From: Alnus glutinosa
Taxonomy: Eukaryota; Streptophyta; Magnoliopsida; Fagales; Betulaceae
Assembly (NCBI RefSeq): GCF_958979055.1
Contig: NC_084886.1
Location: 38,274,154-38,338,153 of the forward strand
Direction of reading: 5' to 3'
DNA: 64,000 nucleotides
The translations under genes were made by a program, and so were the position numbers. Positions 47,987 through 58,401 of the stretch are shown piece after piece (the first letter of the stretch is position 1; each line of letters begins with the position of its first letter). The notes beneath the pieces were generated by a model. It made no database searches, had not been told where the DNA came from, and saw nothing but the letters and a program-made list of their open reading frames with translations.

Positions 47987-48249
47987 ATTTTTTTAATTGT
48001 TTTTGAAACTTTGGGTTATTATATCAATTAATTAAAAATGACCGTTAGATTTATTGGTTAATCAATTTCAGCCGTTGGATATGGTTAATGCATTCTAGCT
48101 GTTGAGCACAACTAATAATGAAATTTATTCAATGTTTTGCACGCACGTTTATTCATCAAATTCAACGACTGTTATTGAATCATCCAATAGCTATTTTACA
48201 TAAACACCCAGGATTTGTCTGATTTGCGCTACTGTAACTGATCAAACAG

Positions 48250-48905
48250 AAGTTGCGTGTACAAGATTATTTCCTGTTTGGGGAATTGCGTGCGTGACGT
48301 GCATCACTGGCACTCTGGCAGAGTCACAGCATCATGGCCTTTTAGTTTTCAGCTTTTCCTTTTTTCCAAGTTGAAACTTGAACGCAGTACGCACCTTTGC
48401 CCTTATCTCTTTCTTTCCTTCTTTTTCTTTTTATTTTTTGAAATCCTGTGCTCTTATTTCTCTCACTCTCTCTTCTCTCCCATTTCTTTTCTTCTTGCTC
48501 ATTTTCATTCCTCTTTTGCCCGCTGCCCGGATCAGATAGATCTGAAGAGGGGACGAGCAGCTTCAGAGGCATCTGAGCAGGGCATGGACTATGGAGAAGA
48601 ACAAGAACAGAGAACAAGAAGAAGAAGCAACGCCCACTGTCATCGGGCACGAGTGGGAGATTGACCCCTCCAAGCTCATCATCAAGAGCGTCATAGCCTG
48701 TGGCACTTTCTGCACCGTTGACTGTGGCATCTATGATGGCCAAGACGTTGCTGGTTTTGGATTTTCTTTTTGTTTTTGTTTTTGGTTCTGTAAATTTCCA
48801 TTTGGGAAAATAAACAAACCCATTTCTCAAGAATCTTAATTCCGTAGGATTTTCTCAGGCTTGATTTATGTTGAGATTTTGAGGCTTTTGTTCGCTTAGC
48901 TTGGT
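48250..48905 (+). pseudogene. Captured Raf-like kinase 5' region (exon 1)
   Basis: The ORF from 48591 encodes EWEIDPSKLIIKSVIACGTF and CTVDCGIYDGQDVA, the start of a plant Raf-like (group C MAPKKK, STYK-type) kinase domain. The real family reads about VIARGTFGTVHRGIYDGQDVA, so the glycine-rich loop is damaged (GTFGTV to GTFCTV) and two Arg are Cys. After DVA comes a probable intron donor (G/GTTTTG) and intron-like T-rich sequence. Upstream (48250-48590) is a CT-rich leader and promoter-like DNA. The copy ends before the hAT subterminal repeats. It lies inside the hAT element and lacks the rest of the kinase. Confidence 0.8.
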
Positions 48906-49769
48906 TTAGGTTACAACGAAGTTTTTTCTCACGAGCCGGGCGAGCCGAGTGCCCGATAAGGCACTCGGCTCGTCAAAAAATCGAGCTCGAGCTCGAGCTC
49001 GGACAAGAATTTACTCTTGGTGAGCCGAGCCGAGCTCAGTTTTCAATACCCGTCACGAGCTCGAGCCGAGCTCGAGCTCATGGAAATTCTGAACGAGCCG
49101 AGCTTGAGCAACCACTACTCGCCCAAGCTCGGCTCGTATACATGCCTACTCGTGACCTATGGGGGGTGGTTCGGCCACCCCCAAGGCAAAAATCAATTTT
49201 TTTTTCTTTCTTGTTTTGTCCTTGGGGGTGGCCGAACCACCCCTATAGGCCACGGGGGTAGTTTGGCCACCCCTAGATCGGCCAGTTTGGGGGTGGTCGA
49301 ACCACTCCCAGGCCAAATGGGGGTGGCTGGCCACCCCATGTGGGCCAAAAGGGGTGGCTCAACCACCCCTACAATTTTGATTATTATTATTATTATTTTT
49401 TTTAAAAAAAAAAAGCCTTAAATTTTTTTTAAAAAAATAGTGTAATCACATGTCGAATTTTAAATGGTATTACGTGGCGCTGATGTGGATTTCTATCAGT
49501 TTTAGAAGGAAAAATGGACAGAGATACCATTTCCATCTTTTTCCATACTACAGGTACTACCTATGATAAAAATGAAAACTCAAGGGGTAAAAAATAAAAT
49601 TTTTAAACCACAATGGGCAATTTTGTATTTAACCCTTAAATTTTTATGTTAGGTTAATTCTTGACATCTTGTAGGAATTATTTGTCTGTTTCAAAATATC
49701 CTTAGATTCCAATCTTCAAGTATATAAAGATGTTTGATACAAAATGTATCTAAAAGTTGAGTAATGTTG

Positions 49770-49935
49770 TTGTATACCACATTTTTAACTCACAACTATT
49801 TTACAATGCTAACGTGACAGGTTCAAACAATCCTTAATTTTTATTTTTTATTTTTTTTAAAAAAATGACTGATCTAAGTTGGTTGGGACTGTCACGTTAA
49901 CATTGCAAGATAGTTGTGGATATTTACCACACATA
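49770..49935. mobile_element. MITE with CACAACTAT / ATAGTTGTG ends
   Basis: Left arm: CTCACAACTATTTTACAATG then CTAACGTGACAG. Right arm: CTGTCACGTTAACATTG then CAAGATAGTTGTGG. About 165 bases with an AT-rich loop. Confidence 0.7.
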
Positions 49936-50164
49936 TTAAAAAAGTAAGCATTTTTATCGTTTTATAGAAAGAAAAAAAAACGCTTTCCAATGCGAGGAGA
50001 ATCTATATATAGGAGAAATTAAACTTTACCCCATTGAAATATCCACCATATGGCAATCTGGCACCTAATGTAAAAAAATTGGTAAATGACCCACCTAATC
50101 TAGTTGCGCCTTTCCCATTTTGCCCCTCCCACCTAGACAAAAACCAAGACCGCCAACACCCTCC

Positions 50165-50320
50165 CAGCTTCTCATTCTTTTCAAGCCCTTAAGGAATGCT
50201 TCCGATGAAGTTGTTCTCCCATAGCTGCAAGACCTCAAGATCCGGCAAGTTTCTAATGATCTCAGGAATCGAGCTGTGAAGCTTGTTTCTGAACATCTGG
50301 ATCGTATTTGTAAAGGAGGT
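50165..50320 (-). pseudogene. LRR receptor kinase fragment (BAM type), stop-containing
   Basis: The minus strand encodes TIQMFRNKLHSSIPEIIRNL and PDLEVLQLWENNFIGSIP, then an in-frame stop, then GLEKNEKL. This matches mid-LRR repeats of BAM1/BAM2-type receptor kinases (FRNKLHGAIPEFIG, ALEVLQLWENNFTGSIP as remembered). No flanking coding sequence; a pseudogene piece. Confidence 0.7.
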
Positions 50321-50468
50321 GCAACGAGGTTGGTGGCGCTAGCAAGATGGACCATGACAATGCAGCAGTGTTAACGTCTACTTCCAAAGACGATGATTCT
50401 CACGCTGACCCAAATTTTGCAATCCACTTTTCCTGCTTTTCTATACCAGCTTTAGAAACATTACGTTG

Positions 50469-51059
50469 TGAAAAATAAATTGACTTCTAATTTAACCGTG
50501 TGTGTGTGTGCAACGTGTAACAAAATATCAAAAGTGAAGAATTAAATGAGACAGATATTTTGTTAACAAAGTGGAAACTCAATTAAGAGAAAAACCACTC
50601 CGGGGCAGCCAAACCCAGAAAATCTACTATTCAGAAGACAAAACTAGTACAAAGACAATAACACTCACATGCCCATATGTATCGATCGTATCTTGCACTC
50701 TAACACGTAACCCAATGCGAACGCCTCTCAACCAAGTCATTTACTTGAATGAGTCTTCAATGGATGCATTTACCTTATGGCTCCTCCCTACGATTGAATT
50801 CAAACACGAGCACAGCAATAGCACACCGACAACAACTAGAGGGCTAGTAGATCTTCACAATATCTCCATAAACACTCTCTCTAAGCTATAAAGAATTCAA
50901 TACCAAATTTTGTAAAGAATACATGCCTAGAGGCCTCTATTTATAGGCTAAGAAAACCTAAATCGAGTTTGTCTCTAATTTCTCTAGGCGGCGTCCGGAC
51001 GGTCTTATGTGCAACCAGCTTTCCATAACGCGCTTCACGTGTTTCCATATTAAAGCCAC
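50469..51059 (-). mobile_element. Inverted partial copia-type LTR
   Basis: The inverse of this stretch matches the 3' part of the LTR at 58402-59854, in the opposite orientation (TCTTAATTGAGTTTCCACTT and AACAAAATATCTGTCTC shared). It begins on plus with TGAAAAATAAATTGACTTC, the inverse of an LTR CA end. Similarity is partial. Confidence 0.65.
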
Positions 51060-52333
51060 TGGTACGCTCGAGTCTAGACGACTCCGTACGTGGATTTTAA
51101 ATTTATAAGTTTTACCACTCGCAATAGTACGAATCAATTGTACAATAGTAAGGGTTATCGAACCACAAGGATTGGGGGGTTGTTTTGAGTAATGGGATAT
51201 TCAAGGGAACGTATTTAATTAACAAGAAAAACAAAAGTAAGGTTGTATAATTGAAGCTACAACGAATCAAGTAATGAAAATAAAGAAAATAGAAACTAAC
51301 TTAAAAGAAACTTAGGGTAATGATCGTATCAAATCCTCAACCAATGAAATGCTTAAAGTCTATGTGGATCTTCCTAACATGTATGATATGAGCGCGTAAT
51401 GGGCGTCAACCATTACGACGACCTCGACATGAAAATACTTTCGTTAAGATGTAATAATAAAGCACATAGTTTTACATTAAACAACTTCACGTAAAGATTA
51501 ATCTATAATTGAAAAACGTTTACACTACGAAATGTGTGGAGTGATTAATGCTCCGTAGCTTACTACTCTATAAAACATCATAATAAGCATATACAATACA
51601 TGAAAACCCTAATTAGGCCACAATGATAAGGTATCTTGTTTCACACCGATCTATTCCACATAAAAGTTACACTACAATTGAAAAACATTTTAGACCACCA
51701 AAGGTGTGAAACGACCGGTGTTCTCTAGCATACCCTATAAGATGACTCTAATAGTTAAACACACATCATGTCAAATAGAACCATTGCAAAAGACATCGTT
51801 CTCTTTCAAGAACGTCGATTTTACTCAAGAAATCTAAGAAAACTCATAGACCAGTTAACTCTTTTCATGAATAAATGGATTGGAAAATTGAAGACAAAAC
51901 CTTTTAGCATGGGTTTTGCAATCCTCTATCCCTTCACAATCATCAAAGACATCTAGAAAATCCTAAGAATATCAAGAACACTCCATGGTTTCGGAAGAGA
52001 TTTGGATCAAAATCCTAAGGAATGGCTTTAGCTAGACATGAAATAAACTAATCTAAGCATCAAATGTAATTAAAACAGTAAAGAATCAACAAGAAAATGA
52101 AGAACAACTATATTAAACTAAGAAAATTCAGATTACACAAGGAATTAAAAAACTAAACTAGAACTTAAAGAACAAAGAAGAAAAAGCAAAGGAAACAAGC
52201 TCTATGGATTTCGGTCCAAAGAGTGGCATCTAAGGAATGGAAAAACACAACGAAATTAAATGATACACCTGAGAAAATCCGAAACCCCCAAAAGATGCAT
52301 AAACTAAACCTAAATCCTAATTCCATATATATA
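51060..52333 (-). mobile_element. Inverted, truncated copy of the solo LTR family at 55779
   Basis: Starts TGGTACGCTCGAG and runs GTGGATTTTAAATTTATAAG, the inverse of the LTR end at 57657. It stays similar (inverted) up to about 52333, where it meets the copia 5' LTR. The 5' part of this LTR (about 600 bases) is missing. Confidence 0.7.
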
Positions 52334-52937
52334 GGTATTTCAAGCCAGACGCTCATTTGTACCTGTAGCTTATAAATATAGGCTCCTAGACTTGAGAATT
52401 GTAAGAATTCGGTTGTGAATTCTGTAGTGCTTAGAGAGTTATATTTTAGAGTTACGTGCTGATTTGCTCACTCTCAAGCCGTTGCCAAGTGTTGTTGCTG
52501 TACTGAAACTGAAGTCTATCTTAAGGGTTGACCCTAAGGTAAAGGATTCCATTGAAGACCCCTTCAAGTAGGTGACTTGGTTAGGGAGCGTTCGTGTTGG
52601 GTTACAGGTTAGAGTTCAAGGTACGACTACTGCAAAAGGGTATGTGAGTGCTACTGCTTTGTAACTAGCTTTGTCCTCTGAATAGTGGATATCCTGAGTT
52701 TGGCTGCCTCGGAGTGGTTTTTCTCTTAATTGAGCTTCCACTTCGTCAACAAAGTATATGTCTCTTTATTTTTCGCATTGTGATATTTTGTTGCACACTA
52801 TTGCACACACTTGATAAATTAGAAGTCCAATAATTTTCAATTGGTATCAGAGCGGGTACACTCCGTTTAAAGGATTTAATTCATGAGTGTGATCCTTATC
52901 TCTTTGTGACTTCTATTTTTTTATTATACCTTTTATC

Positions 52938-54055
52938 ATGGATTTCTCTCAGTTATCTGAAGAAAATTATGATATTGAGCTCTCTAAAGTTTTTGCAAAA
53001 TTCGATAAAATTATTTCACCAAAAGAGCTCAACAAGATGAAGAAAGAAAAAGAGTCATTGATTATACAATTGTATGAATTACATGTGTTGATTGACTCTT
53101 TGAAATCTGAGAATACCATGCTATTCGACATTATTGATACACTTGAGAATAAATTAAAGGAATATGAAAATCTCTTGAAAAAATTCTCAAGTGATAATTT
53201 GAAAAGCATGTTGTGTATGCATTCAAATATTTCTAATAAGCCTGGTTTAACTGTTGATTTAAGTACTTCTACTTCATATGCTTCTGATTCTGAATTATAT
53301 TCTGTTGATATTAAGCATGTGATAGTAGATGCAGCTTGTTCTGAAAATGCTTGCTTAAATAACTGTGTGAAGCCTAACTCCAAGGATTCGGGAGCACAAG
53401 AAAAGTTTGTTCTTATTTGTCATCATTGTGAGAATGTTGGTCATATTAGACCAAAGTGTTATCTGTTAAAATCTCACAGACCTTGGAAGAAGCATGAGGA
53501 TTCCAAAAAGGGCTTTATTGAGAAAACCTCTTCAGATAAATATGTTCCGCTCCATGGGAGGCATATATCTCAAAGAGGTAAGGACTTTGTTATTTGTGAA
53601 AATGCTAATCGTAAATTTGTAGAGCCCTTCAAGAAGCATTTCAGCAAACAAAGTCAGCCTATATGCTATCATTGTGGTGTCTCTAGACACATCAGGCCAC
53701 ACTGTCCTTATATCTGACATCAACAGCCTCGGATCAGGAAAAGACAGATAAGTCTAGCTCTAAACCTTCCAAGCCTCATCATGCTTTTCGGCAACAACGA
53801 CATTATCCTCAAAGGAATTGTCCCTCATGCCATCATTGTGGTAAGTATGGCCACATCAAAGCCGAATGCTTCAAAGTGAAGCCTCACAAGCCCAAGAAGA
53901 ATCAGACCAATGAAGGGCTTGTCAACATGATGAAGAATGTCCTAGTCAGTCTGATCAATTGGGACATGGTTCACACCCTTGCCACACAGGTAGATGATGT
54001 ATGGGTAAGGAAGGATGAGACCATTCACCCCTTGAGGGGGAGTGGACTCACCTAG
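52938..54055 (+). pseudogene. Copia-type gag, frameshifted
   Basis: The first frame (52938-53717) encodes 259 residues: a coiled-coil region (about 30-85, with KFDKIISPKELNKMKKEKES) and two CCHC zinc knuckles, CHHCENVGHIRPKC (161-174) and CYHCGVSRHIRPHC (243-256). A one-base shift near 53710 moves the rest to another frame, which has a third knuckle CHHCGKYGHIKAEC (53828 on) and ends VWVRKDETIHPLRGSGLT at 54055. This is the SIRE/Maximus-type gag of plants. Gag packages element RNA into virus-like particles. Confidence 0.8.
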
Positions 54056-55778
54056 TAGGTGAAGTCTCCCATGCGTAGGATTTTGGTTCCTAAATCCTAG
54101 TGCATGTCAGGTATATTTGCATTGAATTGTTTATCATGTCATATCTTATTCATGCCTTGCATTCTGTTTGAGGAACCATTTATTCTATCTCCATATTTTC
54201 TCTTGTTATCTTGAAAAACTTCTGTAGATATTGTTTTTTTTTTTTTTTGATGACAGTTAAAAGCACATCGGGCGGCTGCTTTTCTGTCTCGGTATTTTTA
54301 AACCTCTCTCCCTGAGGATAGGTTTGATTTTACCTTACATACTGGGACTAGATGTTATTTCATTTTCCATAAGCATGTCCTTGTTGATTTTTTGTTTTAG
54401 TGTTTTCAACATTATATATATATATATATATATTTAGGAGAGAAATTGCAGGAATTTTTTTTCTTAGCATGTCAGATATTGCTTCTATTTTTGCTTGATA
54501 TCTCAGTTCATTGTGCATTAATTGACTATGCTTAGATATGATTGAGAGTTTATGACTATATATCTGCCAAGTTCTTCTTGTGCATGTAAAAGTTGGAAAG
54601 TTATTTTTCTTATGCGATGTGCACTATCCAAGGCTCTCCTAAGGTACATATTTTCCTCTCTGACTTCTTGCTTTTGAAAATTCTAAATAAGAGAGATGTT
54701 TTTTATAAGATGGTCAAATTGACCAATATGATAGTTGAACCTAAAGCCTAAAAATTCTAGCATTCTCTCTAGGTTTCAGCACCAACAAGGAACAAGCAGT
54801 ATTTCTTCTGATTTCTGTGTTATATGTTTATATTCACTGCTTCTGTGCTGAATTAGCTTTATATCTTGTTCTTCATGGTACAAGTAAAATTTTATATTGT
54901 TCTTCATGGTACAAGTAAAACAATTAGGTGCTGCATCTTAGGAAGAGTGTATCAGATGAGGGTGGCTAGGCCCTAGTAAGATAAGGTTTGACTTTTAATT
55001 GATCTAACATTGATTTTCTCTCTTGTTTAGAAAATCTAGTTGCTTTAAGTCATATTAGTGAACTTCATACCTTATCGAGAAAGCTTTCACACACATACGC
55101 ATTGCATGAGTTAAGTAATCTATTTAAAATTTCTATTTGCAGGAAAATTTGTGCTTATTGAATGCTTAACTCTCATTTATATCTTTGCATATTTTTGCAA
55201 TGCTATTTGACTACCTTATCAGTTGATTATATATGCGTGTTTTGAAGCTAAGTTTAGGAAAAAATATTTTTCTGCAAATTTTTCTCCAGTTTCAGATTTT
55301 CAGTGTGAAGTGTCCAGACGGACCTATTCTTATGTCCGGACAAGAGCAGTCTTGCCGTACGCTGCCCTAGCAGTAGTCGTCTGGACGGTTAAGTGACAGG
55401 TCCGGACAGGATCTCTACAGGTTTAAGACTTGCATCTCTTTTTCTGTCATGCACACATCTCTGTATTTTTATTGATTTATCATGTCATGTTGTGTGTAAT
55501 TCTTGCGAATTTCTCCGAGATTTTGGCATCCTCTGCACATCTCTTCTCATTCCATAGTGTTTGTTGTGTATTCCTTTGTTCTTTTAAAGTTTTTGTGCTT
55601 TTTAGAATATTTGTTGATTGAAATATTCTCTTGAGATATTGTGCATGAAAATCATTTTATGTCTGTGTGCTGGGCTAATCTTGATATATTTATGCCTTAT
55701 GAATAGCTGCATTGCTTATATTTTTCTTTGGCATCCATTTAACAGCCGTCTTAAATACCACATTTTTTTTGGAACTAA

Positions 55779-57657
55779 TGATAAGTCTTGAATTATTCGA
55801 TTCAAGACCCCTTAATTTGCACTTGTTAGACCTAGTTCTTGTTGTATATATAAAGTGTTGTTGTAGTTTTTGTGTTTTGTCTTATTTTCAGGTCTTAATT
55901 GAAATCAAGTTCAACACACCTGAATTAGACCTGAAAATACATCAAGGGCGATTTGGTCATTTCCAGAGTTCAAAATTGCTCCTGCCAAGTGAAGAATCGG
56001 CTAAGGCAAATCGATCGATCTACTTTATAATCGATCGATCGAATCATCAGTCGAAGAAAAATCGATCGTGCGACATGCGATCGATCGAGATAGGGCAACC
56101 ACGAATGCGATCAAGCGAAGTGCGATCGATCGACTTTATAATCGATCGATCGAATTTGGATATTTTCGGAATAATCTGGAACAATGTTGACATATCACTC
56201 TCTTAGATATTTTTAGATATTTTTAGATATTTCCTAGATATTTCTTAGATATTTTCTAGATATTTCTTAGATATTATTAGATATTTCCAAAATATCTTAG
56301 ATATTTCCAAAATATCTTAAATATTTCAAAATATCTTATCCTATCTTATCCTATACTATCCTATCCTATCCTATCTTATCTTATCCTATCCTATCCTATC
56401 CTATCTTATCTTATCCTATCTTATCTTATCCTATCTCTTATCTTATATCTTCTTTAGATATTATTTTGTAAATCTCCTCCTCTATATATATGAGGCATGG
56501 GTGAGAGTAATAGGCATGCATCTTCTTGGGACTTCCATTTTCTCAGGTGTATCTTCTTAGTTAATTTTAATGTTTTTCATTTCTTTTATGTAATCCGAAT
56601 TCCATACTTTCAATATATTGTTTTTAGTTTATTTTGATCGTGTTTCTTTATTATTTTTATGCTTAAATTAGTTTACTTCATGTCTAGCTAAATTAGTTCT
56701 TAGGGTTTGATCAAAATCCTCTCCAAAAACCATGAAGTGTTCTTGATGTTCTTGAGATTTTCTTAATATGTTTGATGATTGTGTAAGGCTAGAGGATTGC
56801 AAAACCCATGCTAAAAGGTTTTGTTTTCAATATTTCAATCCATTTATTCATGAAAAAGAGTTATGCTTGTCTATGAGTTTTCTTAGATTCATGAGTAAAA
56901 TCAACGTTCTTGAAATAGAACGATGTCTTTTGCAATGGTTCTATTTGACATGATATGTGTTTACTTATTAGAGTTACTTTATAGGGTATGCTAGGGAGCA
57001 CCGGTCATTTCATACCTTTGGTAGTGTAGAATGTCTTTCCATTGTAGTTTAATCTTTACATGGAATAGACCGGTGTGAAACTAAGATACCTTATCATTGT
57101 GGCCTAAAAAGGGTATTCATGTGTTGTGTATGCTTATTAGGATGTGTTATAGAGTAGTAAGCTAGGGAGCATTAGTCACTCCACACCTTTCGTAGTGTAA
57201 ACGTTTTTCAATTATAGACTAATCTTTACGTGGAGTTGATTAATGTAAAACTAGGTGCTTTATAACTACGTCTTAACAAAAGCGTTTTCATGTCGAGGTC
57301 GTCGTAATGGTTGACGCCCATTACGCGCTCATATCAGGTATGTTAGGAAGATCCATATAGACTTTAAGCATTTCATTGGTTGAGGATTGGACAAGATCAA
57401 TACTCTAAGTTTTCTCTTAGTTTGTTTTCATTTTCTGCTTTCATTCCTTCACTTTATTGTTGTAGCTTCAATTCTACAACCTTTACTTTTATTTTTATCT
57501 TTAAGTTAAGTTAGATACGCTCTTTAATATTCCGTTACGCAAAACAACTAATAATCTCTGTGGTTCGATCACCCTTACTATAGTACAATCGATACGTACT
57601 ATTGCGAGTGGTAAACTTATAAATTTAAAATCCACGTAGCCGCTTGGCGTGCTACCA
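55779..57657 (+). mobile_element. Solo LTR, 5-bp target duplication ACTAA
   Basis: Starts TGATAAGTCTTGAATTATTC and ends TTGGCGTGCTACCA (1879 bases), flanked by ACTAA (55774-55778 and 57658-57662). It carries CGATCGATCGA clusters (56007-56155), TTAGATATTT tandems (56205-56320) and a TATCC/TATCT pentamer tract (56335-56450). Inserted in the copia-type element. Confidence 0.87.
56335..56450. repeat. TATCC/TATCT pentanucleotide tandem
   Basis: Over 20 five-base units, mostly CTATC and TTATC, following TTAGATATTT repeats. Inside the solo LTR. Confidence 0.9.
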
Positions 57658-58401
57658 ACTAACATGATCTGCTTTTTCTTAGTAATGGTATTTTTGGAGA
57701 TATTTCTGGTTGGTTTTAGTTTAGGAATATGACATCCAGCCTTCCAGCACAATGTTCGACAGATGGATCCTTTGGAAAATTAATTTTGAGGTCATATGTT
57801 CAAAATTTCCAAAGGTCTCAGGGTTTGAGATGAGCTTTTCCCCCAGCTCATGCATAGCCTTCCGTAGCATCCTCCTCAGATTTGTATCAGTTAGAAGTTC
57901 GGTGGTGAATCTCCTCTTTTATCTTGTAGACCAGCTGCTTAGAGGATGTCAATCTGCGGATAACCAGGTTCAGCCTTTGCAAAATCAAGTGACTGGAGGT
58001 TTTCCAGTCCATGGTTCCCGGCTTCCAGATCTAGAAGCCGAAATAGTACAAATCCAGCCTTTTGTACGGCTTTCTCTTCGCTACTTGATTTCAATGGAAC
58101 AGCGGGTTTCGGTACTAGGAGGATTTTTTTTTCCCTCTCTTTTGGGCCACTTGTAGACTCTTCTCTATTTTCCTTTTGTTTTGGATTATAGAACGTTTTT
58201 ATCTATGGATTTTATATACTCTGTTTACCCTTGTCCTGTTGAGACATCAAGGGGGAGTATTTTATTACTGTGGTCTTTCTATACTCTATTTACCCTTTGT
58301 CCCTTTGAGACAAAAATGGGGAGTATATGTTTGATTTGGACTGGGATTGTATTTTTAACCGGTTAAGTGATTTTTGTCTCAGAATGACCAAAGAGGGAGT
58401 T

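Larger units (their letters stand above)
43907..49148. mobile_element. 5.2-kb non-autonomous hAT element
   Basis: Left terminus TAGGGATGTAAACG, right terminus (inverted) TAGGCATGTATACG, close to the Ac/Ds TIR (TAGGGATGAAA). Perfect 8-bp target duplication CTCGTGAC at 43899-43906 and 49149-49156. Both ends carry dense AGCTCGAGCTCGGCTCG subterminal repeats (43930-44125 and 48927-49140), likely transposase-binding sites. No hAT transposase ORF is present. The inside holds a 190-bp tandem repeat, a hAT MITE, a nested fold-back, and a Raf-like kinase gene fragment. Confidence 0.88.
43611..49635. mobile_element. Mutator-like fold-back element, split by a hAT insertion
   Basis: Inverted arms of about 250 bases at 43611-43860 and 49370-49635 (left GCGTTAAATAC, CATTGTGGTTT, TTTTTTACTCCCTGAG; the right is the inverse). 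The arms meet GGGGTGGCC core repeats. The 9-bp sequence TTAAATTTT flanks both ends (43602-43610 and 49636-49644), the duplication size of Mutator-like elements. Without the hAT insertion the element is about 775 bases. No coding capacity. Same family as the GGTGGCC-core fold-backs at 40615 and 46934. Confidence 0.8.

Noticed and set aside
56205..56450. CRISPR-like regular repeats
   Set aside because: Pentamer and decamer tandems without spacers, within a plant LTR. Not an array of unique spacers.
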